Shown piece by piece: positions 47,548 through 57,042 of a stretch of DNA of 64,000 nucleotides. The stretch is from Agreia bicolorata. GTDB lineage: Bacteria > Actinomycetota > Actinomycetes > Actinomycetales > Microbacteriaceae. The stretch lies in NCBI RefSeq assembly GCF_000938265.1, contig NZ_JYFC01000008.1:124001-188000 (forward strand). The letters run 5' to 3'. The number at the start of each line of letters is the position of its first letter. The first letter of the stretch is position 1. Made by a program: the position numbers and the translations under genes. Below the pieces are notes generated by a model. That model made no database searches. It had not been told where the DNA came from and saw nothing but the letters and a program-made list of their open reading frames with translations.

Positions 47548-48180
47548 ATGACCACGAACGCTACCCCTTCGGCAAGACCACAGCGACATTCCCGGAGTGA
47601 CGTCGTCGATGCTGCGCTTGCGATTCTCGACGAATACGGTCTGCCTGATCTGACCATGCGTCGACTGGCGTTGACCTTGAACGTGCAGCCGAGCGCTCTG
47701 TATTGGCACTTCGAGAACAAGCAGACGTTGCTCGCGGCAGTGTCGGATCGAATCGTTCGTGGCACGCGCGTCGTGCACCATGGCGAAACCGACTGGGCGT
47801 CGGCCGTGCGCATCGAAGCCGAGGCGCTGCGGAACGCCCTGCTGTCGTTCAGAGACGGAGCCGAGGTCGTTCTGAGCTCCCAGGCTCTTGGTCTCGGGGC
47901 TGGTGAAGCCCTGGCACGACTCACTGCCGCAATTCACCTGGGCGACTTTGACGAACGCGTCGAACGAGCCGCCGCTGCAGCCTTTCTGCATTTCCTTCTC
48001 GGCCACGTCTCTCACGAACAGCAAAGGATCCAGGCGGACAGTCTGGGCGTCGTCATCTCTTCGCAGGGTGCGAAGCCGTCGGATGTCGACACCGAAGCAC
48101 GCCGTGAACGTGACTCGTTCGACTTCGGGGTGTCCCTGCTCATTGCAGGACTCGCTGTGCAGAGCGAGGTCGCCCGTTAG
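47548..48180 (+). CDS. bioQ: TetR-family regulator, BioQ-like
   Basis: 210-residue TetR-type repressor. The N-terminal helix-turn-helix (about 15-60) reads RSDVVDAALAILDEYG and then MRRLALTLNVQPSALYWHF; the C-terminal ligand half is helical. Divergent position to bioY and two palindromes matching the BioQ motif argue that it represses biotin uptake and itself. BioQ is thought to sense biotin status without binding biotin directly, so the effector here is open. Its 3' end converges with the ABC-F gene (18 bp between stops). Confidence 0.85.
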   Translation: MTTNATPSARPQRHSRSDVVDAALAILDEYGLPDLTMRRLALTLNVQPSALYWHFENKQTLLAAVSDRIVRGTRVVHHGETDWASAVRIEAEALRNALLSFRDGAEVVLSSQALGLGAGEALARLTAAIHLGDFDERVERAAAAAFLHFLLGHVSHEQQRIQADSLGVVISSQGAKPSDVDTEARRERDSFDFGVSLLIAGLAVQSEVAR

Positions 48181-48198
48181 GCACACCTCACGGGCGCG

Positions 48199-49803
48199 TC
48201 AGGCCAACGAGATCAGGTCGGCGTAGTCCTTGTTCCAGTGGTCCTCGACCCCGTCGGGCAGAATGAGCACGCGTTCGGGGTTGAGCGCTTCGACGGCGCC
48301 CTCATCGTGGCTGACGAGCACAACGGCACCCTCGTAGTGAGCCAGGGCGTCGAGAATCTCTTCGCGGCTCGCGGGGTCGAGGTTGTTCGTGGGCTCGTCG
48401 AGCAGCAGCACGTTGGCGCCCGATACGACGATCATGGCCAGGGCGAGGCGAGTCTTCTCTCCACCCGACAGAACGCCCGCGGGCTTGTGCGAGTCATCAC
48501 CGGTGAAGAGGAAGGATCCGAGCACTCGGCGAGCCTCCATCTCGGTGATGTTCGGCGACGACGACACCATGTTCTCGAGCACGCTGCGCTTCACGTCGAT
48601 GGTCTCGTGCTCCTGCGCGTAGTAGCCGATGCGCAGCCCGTGGCCGGGCTCTATCTGCCCGGTGTCGGGTTTGTCCGCTCCCCCGAGAATACGAAGGAGA
48701 GTCGTTTTGCCGGCACCGTTCAGCCCGAGGATGACCACCTTCGATCCCCGGTCGATAGCCAGATCGACTGCTGCGAAGATTTCAAGTGAGCCGTAGCTCT
48801 TTGAGAGGTTGGATGCCATGAGCGGGGTTCGGCCGCACGGCGCGGGGGTCGGGAAGCGCAGTTTGGCCACGCGGTCGACGGCGCGTACCTCCTCGAGGCC
48901 TGACAGCATCTTCTCTGCGCGGGCCACCATCTGGTGAGCCGCCGCGGCCTTCGACGCCTTCGCGCCGAACTTCGCTGCCTGCAACTGCAGAACCGATGCC
49001 TTCTTCTCGACGTTGACGCGCTCTTTCTTGCGGCGCTCTTCGTCGGCTGCGCGCTGGCGCAGGTAGTTCTTCCAATTCATGTTGTAGACGTCGATGACCT
49101 GGCGGTTGGCATCGAGGTAGAAGACCCTGTTCACTGTCTCGCCGACGAGTTCGATGTCGTGGCTGATCACGATGAATCCGCCGGAGTAGCTCTTGAGGAA
49201 CTCGCGCAGCCAGACGACGCTGTCGGCGTCGAGGTGGTTCGTCGGCTCGTCGAGGATCAGCGTACGCGCGTCGGAGAAGAGGATGCGGGCGAGCTCGATA
49301 CGCCGACGCTGTCCACCGGACAGAGTCGAGAGCGGCTGGTCGAGGATACGGTCGGGCAGGTTGAGGTTCGACGCGATCGACGCGGCCTCGGCCTCGGCCG
49401 CGTAGCCGCCGAGCGCGAGGAACCGATCGGTGAGGTTGCCGTACTTGGTCATGCCCTGAGCGCTGACCTTGGGGTCCGAGCTGCCCATGTCGGCCGTGGC
49501 CTGCTGCATGCCGAGCACGAGCTGTCCGAGCCCGCGGGCGTCGAGGATGCGGGTGCGGGCCAGATCCTCGGGGTTGCCCGACCTCGGGTCCTGAGGAAGA
49601 TAGCCGATCTCGCCGTTCCGCTCGACCTTGCCGCCGTTCGACAGCTGCTCCCCCGCCAGGACTTTCGTGAGTGTTGTCTTGCCTGCGCCGTTGCGGCCGA
49701 CGAGACCGATCTTGTCGCCATCGGCGACCCGGAACGAGACGTCTTGCATGAGCACCCGTGCACCGACCCGTAGTTCGAGGTCTTGAACATTCAGCACAGG
49801 CAC
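48199..49803 (-). CDS. ABC-F family ATPase (Uup/EttA-like translation factor)
   Basis: 534-residue protein with two ABC domains and no membrane part. First Walker A GRNGAGKTT near residue 36, first signature LSGGQRRRIELAR near 151, LILDEPTNHLDAD near 172; a charged linker (P-site tRNA interaction motif region) near 240-290; second Walker A LNGAGKTTLLRI near 350, signature LSGGEKTRLAL near 433 and LLLDEPTNNLDP near 452. Family members act on ribosomes; antibiotic protection is possible but not shown. GTG 49803 has a weak ribosome-binding site; TATACT at 49861-49856 is a good -10. Confidence 0.9.
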   Translation of the reverse strand: MPVLNVQDLELRVGARVLMQDVSFRVADGDKIGLVGRNGAGKTTLTKVLAGEQLSNGGKVERNGEIGYLPQDPRSGNPEDLARTRILDARGLGQLVLGMQQATADMGSSDPKVSAQGMTKYGNLTDRFLALGGYAAEAEAASIASNLNLPDRILDQPLSTLSGGQRRRIELARILFSDARTLILDEPTNHLDADSVVWLREFLKSYSGGFIVISHDIELVGETVNRVFYLDANRQVIDVYNMNWKNYLRQRAADEERRKKERVNVEKKASVLQLQAAKFGAKASKAAAAHQMVARAEKMLSGLEEVRAVDRVAKLRFPTPAPCGRTPLMASNLSKSYGSLEIFAAVDLAIDRGSKVVILGLNGAGKTTLLRILGGADKPDTGQIEPGHGLRIGYYAQEHETIDVKRSVLENMVSSSPNITEMEARRVLGSFLFTGDDSHKPAGVLSGGEKTRLALAMIVVSGANVLLLDEPTNNLDPASREEILDALAHYEGAVVLVSHDEGAVEALNPERVLILPDGVEDHWNKDYADLISLA

Positions 49804-49897
49804 AATCCATTTCTTCTCATACGCTCTCGCGCTGAGTGTTTGGGGGAAGAACTTCAGTATAAAACTCGGGACGCCGGACCTCCGTGACAACAGACGA

Positions 49898-49931
49898 AGG
49901 CCCCGATCCGATATCGATCCGGTCGGGGCCT
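49898..49931 (-). terminator. Terminator of the suf operon
   Basis: AGGCCCCGA/TCGGGGCCT nine-bp stem, lying 43 bp past the sufT stop on the minus strand and followed there by a T-rich stretch (TTCGTCTGTTGT). It also insulates the ABC-F promoter. Confidence 0.7.
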
Positions 49932-49973
49932 GGTCTGCTCACATCGTCGGGAGCTGCAGGATGTGAAGCACGA

Positions 49974-50303
49974 CTACATCGAGAAGCCGAGGGCCCGCAT
50001 CATCTCGCGGCCGTCATCGGTGATCTTCTCCGGACCCCACGGCGGCATCCAGACCCAGTTGATGCGGAACTGCTCGACCGTGCCGTCGAGCGCCTGCGCC
50101 GTCTCCTCCTCGATCACGTCGGTGAGGGGGCATCCGGCACTGGTCAGGGTCATGCTGATGAGAAGGGCGTCGTTCTCGTCGTCCCAGGCGAGATCGTAGA
50201 TCAGTCCGAGATCGACGATGTTGACCCCGAGCTCTGGGTCCATCACGTCTTTCAGCTTGTCTTCGATCTCATCGAAGCGCTGCGGGGAGAGTGTCGACGC
50301 CAT
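49974..50303 (-). CDS. sufT: SufT/MIP18 family Fe-S assembly factor (DUF59)
   Basis: 109-residue DUF59 protein. DPELGVNIVDLGLIYDL near 22 and TSAGCPLTDVIEEE near 63, with the conserved Cys, are the family hallmarks. SufT-type proteins help Fe-S cluster maturation or transfer. Last gene of the suf operon, two bases after sufC, and followed by a terminator. Confidence 0.92.
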   Translation of the reverse strand: MASTLSPQRFDEIEDKLKDVMDPELGVNIVDLGLIYDLAWDDENDALLISMTLTSAGCPLTDVIEEETAQALDGTVEQFRINWVWMPPWGPEKITDDGREMMRALGFSM

Positions 50304-50305
50304 GA

Positions 50306-51073
<768 letters not shown>

Positions 51074-51075
51074 GG

Positions 51076-51405
51076 CTACACAATCTCTTTCGTTTTGGTC
51101 GGGTCGATGTAGACATCTCCATCAACGATGGTGAGTTCATACACCGGAACCGGCTCGTAGGCCGGGAGGGTAAGGGGCTTTCCTGAGGTGACAGAGAACT
51201 TGGAGCCGTGGGCCCAGCACTCGAGCGTCTCGCCTTCTACGAAGCCTTCGGCGAGTGAGATATCGCCATGGGTGCAGGTGTCACCGATCGCGTGACATTC
51301 TCCGGCTGAGTCCATAACGAGGGCGATGGCCACGTTATCGATGACGACGCGCACCGCCTCGTTCGGCGTGAGGTCGGACACACTGCAGATGAGTTCGGCG
51401 GCCAT
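51076..51405 (-). CDS. Rieske-type [2Fe-2S] ferredoxin of the suf operon
   Basis: 109-residue Rieske ferredoxin. Cluster ligands are CTHGD near 44 and CWAHGSKF near 63 (Cys-x-His and Cys-x2-His). Often called a dioxygenase ferredoxin subunit, but its place between sufD and sufC in actinobacterial operons suggests a role as electron donor or client in Fe-S assembly. No oxygenase gene is nearby. Confidence 0.93.
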   Translation of the reverse strand: MAAELICSVSDLTPNEAVRVVIDNVAIALVMDSAGECHAIGDTCTHGDISLAEGFVEGETLECWAHGSKFSVTSGKPLTLPAYEPVPVYELTIVDGDVYIDPTKTKEIV

Positions 51406-51408
51406 GGC

Positions 51409-52611
51409 TCAGATCCCCTGTGCGCGCGTCAGCTCGGCCTCGATGGCTGCTGAGAGTTCCGACTCCACCTGCTCGGAGCCGATCTGAGCCACGATCTCGG
51501 CGAGGAAGCCGCGAACGACGAGACGGCGAGCCTCGTCTTCGGGGATGCCTCGGGACTGCAGATAGAACAGCTGTTCGTCGTCGAAGCGGCCGGTCGATGA
51601 CGCGTGGCCGGCACCCTGGATGTCTCCGGTCTCGATCTCGAGGTTCGGAATGGAGTCGGCGCGGGGGCCCTCGGAGAGCACGAGGTTGCGGTTCTCTTCG
51701 TAGCTGTCTGTGCCGGTCGCGTGCGGTCCGATCAGTACATCGCCCACCCAGACCGAGCGCGCGGTCGCACCCTGAAGGGCACCCTTGTACTTGACTCGGC
51801 TCTTTGTCTGGGCCGCGACGTGATCGATGTACACGCGCTGCTCGAGATGCTGGCCGGCGTCGGCGAAGTACGCGCCGAACGCGCTGCCGTCGGCGCCGGT
51901 CTCGACGAGGTGGATCGACGGGTTGACCCGCACGACTCCCCCACCGAGGCTGATGACGATGTGGCGCAGGCGCGCGTCACGTCCGACCCGGGCGAAGTGA
52001 CTGGCGAGGTGGTTGCTCTCGTCTGTCCACTCCTGCACCGTGACGACGGTGAGCTGTGCCTGCTCGCCGACCACGATCTCTACGTTCTCGGAGAGCTGTG
52101 CGTCGCCGGAGTTGCTGAGGATGACGAGACCCTGGCTGAAGGGGGCGGCGGTGATCACCGTGTGGGCTGCGCGATTCACGTGTCCGAGACCGGAGCGGAT
52201 GACGCGGTACTCGTGGAGTTCTTCGCCCGAAACATCGATGGCGAGGGCTTTCTCGAAAGACGACCACGCGTTCGCGCTGGCCCGCTCTTCGGGCGCGCCG
52301 GCGGTGCCGATTCGCGCATCCGATCGGTCGACCCAGCTCGCGGCAACACCGGGCACGCCCTCGGGAAGTGTTGTGGCCGGTGCCGAGCCGTCGAGCTCAC
52401 CCTCGGTGAGCGACGCGATGCGGGAGACCGGCGTGAGCTTCCACTCGAGCTCGAATCCGGTGACCTTCTCGAAGTCGTCGACAGAGGTCGACGTGAAGCG
52501 CTCCGCACGCGACTGCACGGGCACATAGGCGTCGCCCCCGTCGGAGTGGGCCTTCAGGCCGTGCTGTTCTGTCTCGATGAGACCGGTGTTCGCTGAGACT
52601 GCTGCGGACAT
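51409..52611 (-). CDS. sufD: Fe-S assembly protein SufD
   Basis: 400-residue SUF scaffold partner of SufB. The beta-helix core carries GVVRVNPSIHL near 227 and GHASSTGRFDDEQLFYLQSRGI near 330, the latter typical of SufD/SufB C-termini with the conserved His. It stabilises SufBC2D and recruits iron. Three bases separate it from the Rieske gene; its start abuts the sufB stop. Confidence 0.95.
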   Translation of the reverse strand: MSAAVSANTGLIETEQHGLKAHSDGGDAYVPVQSRAERFTSTSVDDFEKVTGFELEWKLTPVSRIASLTEGELDGSAPATTLPEGVPGVAASWVDRSDARIGTAGAPEERASANAWSSFEKALAIDVSGEELHEYRVIRSGLGHVNRAAHTVITAAPFSQGLVILSNSGDAQLSENVEIVVGEQAQLTVVTVQEWTDESNHLASHFARVGRDARLRHIVISLGGGVVRVNPSIHLVETGADGSAFGAYFADAGQHLEQRVYIDHVAAQTKSRVKYKGALQGATARSVWVGDVLIGPHATGTDSYEENRNLVLSEGPRADSIPNLEIETGDIQGAGHASSTGRFDDEQLFYLQSRGIPEDEARRLVVRGFLAEIVAQIGSEQVESELSAAIEAELTRAQGI

Positions 52612-54030
52612 CTAGCCGACACTGCCTTCCATGCCCATTTCGATGAGCTTGTTGAGTTCGAGTGCGTACTCCATCGGGAGTTCGCGGGCGATCGGTTCGA
52701 TGAAGCCGCGCACGATCATGGCCATGGCCTCGTCTTCGGGCAGACCGCGGCTCATGAGATAGAACAGCTGCTCTTCGCTGACGCGCGAGACGGTCGCCTC
52801 GTGTCCGAGTTGAACGTCGTCGACCCGGATGTCGATGGCCGGGTAGGTGTCGGAGCGCGACTGGGTGTCGACCAGCAGGGCATCACAGCGCACGGTGTTG
52901 GCCGAGTGGTGCGCGTTCTCGGCCATGCGGACCTCGCCGCGGTAGCCCGCGCGGCCGCCGCCTCGAGCGATGGACTTCGACACGATGGACGACTGTGTGT
53001 ATGGAGCCATGTGGATCATCTTGGCGCCGGCGTCCTGATGCTGGCCCGGGCCGGCGAATGCGACCGACAGCGTCTCGCCCTTGGCGTGCTCGCCGACCAG
53101 GTAGATCGACGGGTACTTCATGGTGACCTTGGAGCCGATGTTTCCGTCGATCCACTCCATGGTGGCGCCCTCGTGCGCGATTGCGCGCTTGGTCACCAGG
53201 TTGTAGACGTTGTTCGACCAGTTCTGGATCGTCGTGTAGCGAACGCGGGCGTTCTTCTTGACGATGATCTCGACCACGGCGGAGTGCAGCGAGTCGGACT
53301 TGTAGATCGGAGCCGTGCAGCCCTCGATGTAGTGCACGTAGCTGCCCTCATCGGCGATGATCAGCGTGCGCTCGAACTGGCCCATGTTCTCGGTGTTGAT
53401 GCGGAAGTAGGCCTGAAGCGGGATCTCGACGTGCACGTTCTTGGGAACATAGACGAACGATCCGCCCGACCACACGGCTGTGTTCAGCGCGGCGAACTTG
53501 TTGTCACCGGCGGGGATGACCGTGCCGAAGTACTCGGTGAAGAACTCGGGGTGCTCGCGAAGCGCCGTATCGGTGTCCATGAAGATGACGCCCTGGGCCT
53601 CGAGATCTTCGCGAATCGTGTGATAAACGACCTCGGACTCGTACTGGGCTGCGACGCCGGAGACGAGACGCTGACGCTCGGCCTCGGGGATGCCGAGACG
53701 CTCGTAGGTGTTCTTGATGTCGTCGGGCAGGTCATCCCAGGTGGTCGCCTGCTTCTCGGTCGACCGCACGAAGTATTTGATGTTGTCGAAGTCGATGCCG
53801 GAGAGATCTGCACCCCACGTGGGCATCGGCTTGCGCTCGAAGAGCTGAAGACCCTTGAGGCGGTTCTTCAGCATCCATTCGGGTTCGCTCTTGAGGGCGG
53901 AGATGCCCTTGACGACGTCGGCATCGACCCCGCGTTTCGCGACGGCACCCGCCGCATCGGAGTCGGACCAACCGAATTCGTAAACCCCCAGGTTTTCGAG
54001 TTCCGGACGGTCGATTAGTACGTCAGACAT
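52612..54030 (-). CDS. sufB: Fe-S assembly scaffold SufB
   Basis: 472-residue SUF scaffold. Diagnostic strings: [14 protein letters not shown]-like region near 193, EGCTAPIY near 237 with Cys, [17 protein letters not shown] near 267 and [21 protein letters not shown] near 415. It binds the nascent [4Fe-4S] cluster. Strong AGGAAGGGAGAAAG precedes the ATG. First gene of the operon; no sufR-like regulator and no sufS/sufU are adjacent, in contrast to many actinobacteria. Confidence 0.97.
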   Translation of the reverse strand: MSDVLIDRPELENLGVYEFGWSDSDAAGAVAKRGVDADVVKGISALKSEPEWMLKNRLKGLQLFERKPMPTWGADLSGIDFDNIKYFVRSTEKQATTWDDLPDDIKNTYERLGIPEAERQRLVSGVAAQYESEVVYHTIREDLEAQGVIFMDTDTALREHPEFFTEYFGTVIPAGDNKFAALNTAVWSGGSFVYVPKNVHVEIPLQAYFRINTENMGQFERTLIIADEGSYVHYIEGCTAPIYKSDSLHSAVVEIIVKKNARVRYTTIQNWSNNVYNLVTKRAIAHEGATMEWIDGNIGSKVTMKYPSIYLVGEHAKGETLSVAFAGPGQHQDAGAKMIHMAPYTQSSIVSKSIARGGGRAGYRGEVRMAENAHHSANTVRCDALLVDTQSRSDTYPAIDIRVDDVQLGHEATVSRVSEEQLFYLMSRGLPEDEAMAMIVRGFIEPIARELPMEYALELNKLIEMGMEGSVG

Positions 54031-54223
54031 AACTTTCTCCCTTCCTCGTTGATCTCAACCCACGGTCAGCGGCAGGCATTCCAGACCGGGGTATTTATGT
54101 GATTCGGCGCAGATCACCGAAATGATTGCCTGATCACGTTCTCGTGGGGAGAACACCCGTACTTAGAATGTACTGAGGTCTGGGGGCGTGAGCCCCGCCC
54201 AACGCTGGGCGATATGCGCAAAA

Positions 54224-54237
54224 CGCGTTCGAACGCG
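54224..54237. repeat. Palindrome CGCGTTCGAACGCG
   Basis: 14-bp perfect inverted repeat about 100 bp before ctaA. It has GTTC-GAAC halves in the opposite order to the SOS box CGAAC-N4-GTTCG, so LexA is not indicated. Confidence 0.6.
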
Positions 54238-54260
54238 GATTTCTACAACTTTCAGATTCT

Positions 54261-54275
54261 ACAGGCAATGCCTGT
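54261..54275. repeat. Palindrome ACAGGCA-A-TGCCTGT, candidate operator
   Basis: Perfect 7-bp arms about a central A, 58 bp before ctaA. Size and symmetry are those of a dimeric repressor site; no known family match. Confidence 0.45.
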
Positions 54276-54333
54276 CGGAAAGTAGATCGCCGACCTTTTC
54301 ATCGACAAGTCTTGACAAGGAATTCTCCCGCTC

Positions 54334-55302
54334 GTGAAGCGACTCATTGCATATCTGCCCACCTCGGTCGGCCGTCCGGCACGGATACTGGCATGGTTCT
54401 CCCTCGCGTTCCAGGTGGTGCTCATCGGCACGGGCGGTGCTGTGCGATTGACCGGGTCGGGTCTCGGATGCCCCACCTGGCCGCGCTGCACCGAATCGTC
54501 GTTCGTCTCGACACCGGAGATGGGCATCCACGGAGTCATCGAATTCGCAAACCGCATGCTCACGTTCGTGCTGGCTCTGATCGTCATTGCCGTATTCCTT
54601 GCCGTCGTGCGCTTCTGGAGAGAACGCAGGGACCTCTTCGTGCTGACGCTGCTGCAGGGTCTGTCTATTCCTCTGCAGGCCGTCATCGGCGGCATCACCG
54701 TGCTCACCGGTCTCAACCCGTTCATCGTGGGTGTGCACTTCGTGATTTCGATCCTGCTCGTCGTGAATGCGACGATTCTCGTCTACCGCGTGTACCGCGG
54801 CCCGCGCGGTGCTCGACGCGAGGCGCCCCTCTGGTATCTGATCGTGGCTCACATTGCGTCGTTGTTCGTCGCCATCACGGTCGTCATCGGCATCCTGACC
54901 ACCGGCTCGGGCCCGCATGCCGGCGATGAGAAGACGCCGCGCAACGGCCTCGACGCCGAATTGCTGCAGCACTTCCACAGCTGGCCGGCCTACGTGCTGC
55001 TTGGCCTCACAGTGGTGCTCGTGGCCGGATCCTTTGTTCTGAGGCTGGGCGTGCGGCGCTGGGCGCTCGCGCTTCTGGCCGTCGAGGCGCTGCAGGTCAT
55101 CGTCGGGCTGACGCAGGCGCGACTGGGTCTGCCTCCCCTGCTCGTCGGGATCCACATGGTGCTTGCGGGACTGCTTGTAGCCGCGATGACAGTCGTCGTG
55201 CTGTCGCTGCGTTCGTCGGCGAACGCCCCCGAATCGGTAGACGACCCGTGGGAGCTCAGCTCCGCCGGTCGGACCCCGCGCCGATCGCCGAGTGTCGGCT
55301 AG
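54334..55302 (+). CDS. ctaA: Heme A synthase CtaA/COX15
   Basis: 322-residue membrane enzyme oxidising the C8 methyl of heme o to make heme a. Eight membrane segments; [19 protein letters not shown] near 30 carries the paired Cys seen in actinobacterial CtaA, and [11 protein letters not shown] near 67 and HFHSW near 214 hold heme-ligand His residues. GTG start with AAGGA about 12 nt upstream. It ends four bases inside the convergent ctaB. Confidence 0.94.
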   Translation: MKRLIAYLPTSVGRPARILAWFSLAFQVVLIGTGGAVRLTGSGLGCPTWPRCTESSFVSTPEMGIHGVIEFANRMLTFVLALIVIAVFLAVVRFWRERRDLFVLTLLQGLSIPLQAVIGGITVLTGLNPFIVGVHFVISILLVVNATILVYRVYRGPRGARREAPLWYLIVAHIASLFVAITVVIGILTTGSGPHAGDEKTPRNGLDAELLQHFHSWPAYVLLGLTVVLVAGSFVLRLGVRRWALALLAVEALQVIVGLTQARLGLPPLLVGIHMVLAGLLVAAMTVVVLSLRSSANAPESVDDPWELSSAGRTPRRSPSVG

Positions 55303-56219
55303 AACCGAAGCAGCGGGTCGATGGCGACCGCGAGGAAGACGAGCGTCAGGTAGCTGATCGACGCGTGGAAGACACGCATCGGCTTGACCTCATATCCGTG
55401 GATGGCCCGGTTGTAGAGCCGGTGCGTCTCGTAGATGAACCAAGCGCCCGAAGCTACCGCGACCACGCTGTACACGAGTCCCATCGGCGCGACCGGGATA
55501 AGCAGCAACGAACACGCGACTGTGGCCCACGCATAGAGAATCGTCTGGAGTCCGACGACGGCGCGACCGCGCACCACGGCGAGCATCGGCACGTTCGCGG
55601 CCTTGTACTCGTCGCGGTACTTCATCGACAGCGGCCAGTAGTGCGGCGGCGTCCAGAGAAAGATGACGCCGAAGAGGACGAACGGGGTCCAGCTGAGCGA
55701 GTTCGTGACGGCGGCCCATCCGATGAGCACCGGCATGCACCCGGCGATGCCGCCCCACACGATGTTCTGCGAGGTACGGCGCTTCAGCCAGACCGTGTAG
55801 AGGAAGACGTAGAGCAGGATCGCGACAAGCGACAGTGCTGCGGCGAGGAGATTGGCGAAGACGGCCAGCCACACGATGGATGCAACGCCAATAATCCACG
55901 CGAAGACGAGGGCCTCACGATCGGTCAGCTCGCCGGTGACGAGCGGTCGCCCCTGGGTGCGTTTCATGACCCGGTCGATATCGCGGTCGATGTAGCAGTT
56001 GAACGCTCCCGCGCTTCCGGCGCTCAGGGCACCGCCGATCAGCGTGGCGACGACGAGCCAGAGGTTAGGAATGCCGTTCTGCGCCAGGATCATCACCGGC
56101 GCGGTCGTCACGAGAAGCAGCTCGATAACCCGGGGCTTCGTCAAGGCGACGTAGGCCTTGGCTTTCGCAGACAGGCTGATACGCCGCTCTTCTGTGCGGC
56201 CCTCTACAGCGACGTTCAT
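55299..56219 (-). CDS. ctaB: Protoheme IX farnesyltransferase
   Basis: 306-residue UbiA-type prenyltransferase making heme o. Asp-rich motif [15 protein letters not shown] near 74 and second motif [13 protein letters not shown] near 200; nine membrane segments. Required for aa3-type oxidase together with ctaA, which it faces with a four-base overlap of stops. GAGGAGCA precedes ATG 56219. In mycobacteria ctaB likewise lies beside tkt. Confidence 0.95.
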   Translation of the reverse strand: MNVAVEGRTEERRISLSAKAKAYVALTKPRVIELLLVTTAPVMILAQNGIPNLWLVVATLIGGALSAGSAGAFNCYIDRDIDRVMKRTQGRPLVTGELTDREALVFAWIIGVASIVWLAVFANLLAAALSLVAILLYVFLYTVWLKRRTSQNIVWGGIAGCMPVLIGWAAVTNSLSWTPFVLFGVIFLWTPPHYWPLSMKYRDEYKAANVPMLAVVRGRAVVGLQTILYAWATVACSLLLIPVAPMGLVYSVVAVASGAWFIYETHRLYNRAIHGYEVKPMRVFHASISYLTLVFLAVAIDPLLRF

Positions 56220-56323
56220 TGCTCCTCAAACTGTTGCCGGCCCCCACGCGAAGCGCGCGCGATCCCGAACCAGTCTAGGCGATCGGTACTCGTCGCTCGC
56301 CCGGAGCCGATACCGTGGCTCTC

Positions 56324-56819
56324 ATGACAGCTCGTGAGCCCAGCACTCCGGAGGAATTCGCGGCCCTGGCCGCGCGCATCGAAGACGAGGTGGCGGAGTT
56401 GTGGCTGGATGCCTTCGGCCCATCGGATGCGCTGCGACTGGGTCTCATTCTGGTGCGCAGGGCGACGGAAGGGTCGTTTCCGGTCGCCATCGACATCCGG
56501 CGCGGCAACCAGATTCTCTTTCATGTCGCCCTGGAGGGAGCCCAGGCAGACAACGACGTCTGGATCGCCCGCAAGGCCCGTGCTGTCGAGCGCTTCGGCA
56601 TTCCCTCGCTGCTTCTCGGCACGCGCCCGAAGATCGCGGGCAGGCTCATCGAGGACGAGGGTTGGTTCGACCAGATGACATACGCGGCTCACGGCGGCAG
56701 CTTTCCCCTGTCGGTGAGAGGAGTTGGGATCGGTGGCTGTGGCGACTGTCTCGGGATTGCCTCAGATCGACGATCACGACCTCGTCGTGACCGCGTTACG
56801 TGAGTTTGTCGAGGGGTAG
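56324..56819 (+). pseudogene. UPF0303 (heme-degrading-domain) protein, frameshifted near the C-terminus
   Basis: The frame from ATG 56324 runs 159 codons to 56803, but after GGSFPLSVRGVG near residue 133 the sequence no longer looks like the family. The next frame supplies the expected ending: VAVATVSGLPQIDDHDLVV, then TALREFVEG and TAG 56817. Removing one G from GGG at 56726-56728 restores a continuous UPF0303 protein of about 164 residues, so one base is extra. Such proteins belong to the HbpS-like/DUF336 group. The start follows TACCGT (56311-56316) by seven bases and may be leaderless. Confidence 0.75.
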
Positions 56820-56841
56820 TCACGCTGTGCGCCCGATTCCC

Positions 56842-56847
56842 TATACT
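56842..56847 (+). promoter_or_regulatory. -10 box for the small gene and tkt
   Basis: TATACT, five of six consensus bases, placing transcription start near 56854 and leaving a leader of about 50 nt before the small CxxC gene. The -35 is weak. Confidence 0.5.
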
Positions 56848-56902
56848 TGTAGCGGCGACACAGCAGTCGGTGTTTCCTGCGTGTCTTTCTAGCGGAGAAG
56901 CC

Positions 56903-57025
56903 ATGTCGCACAGTGCCGAAGACGTACCGTGCACTGGCTGTCATTCGCCGGTCTTTCACGCGGTTCTCCCTGCTGCCGATGGCAACACGGCGCCTGACGG
57001 GCAAATCTGCCCAGTCTGCAACTAA
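56903..57025 (+). CDS. 40-aa two-CxxC protein upstream of tkt
   Basis: ATG 56903 opens a 40-codon frame ending TAA 57023-57025. It reads MSHSAEDVPCTGCHSPVFHA at the start and ends QICPVCN. The CTGC and CPVC pairs, 26 residues apart, could make one zinc-ribbon-like site; a further His lies at 14 and 19. GGAGAAG about 5 nt before the ATG is a good ribosome-binding site, and TATACT lies upstream. The tkt GTG is 17 bases after the stop, so cotranscription is expected. I do not recognise the family. Confidence 0.6.
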   Translation: MSHSAEDVPCTGCHSPVFHAVLPAADGNTAPDGQICPVCN

Positions 57026-57042
57026 GAAGGGGCTTATTCCTC

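Larger units (their letters stand above)
54031..54333. promoter_or_regulatory. sufB-ctaA divergent intergenic region
   Basis: 303 bp with no gene. It contains two perfect palindromes (54224-54237 and 54261-54275) and the octamer AATGCCTG twice in opposite orientation (minus at 54080-54073 and plus at 54267-54274). TAGAAT at 54165-54170 is a possible -10 for ctaA. A shared regulator of Fe-S and heme a genes is conceivable. Confidence 0.45.

Noticed and set aside
54224-54237. Palindrome considered as a LexA SOS box
   Set aside because: Half-sites are in the reverse order and without the N4 spacer of the actinobacterial SOS box.
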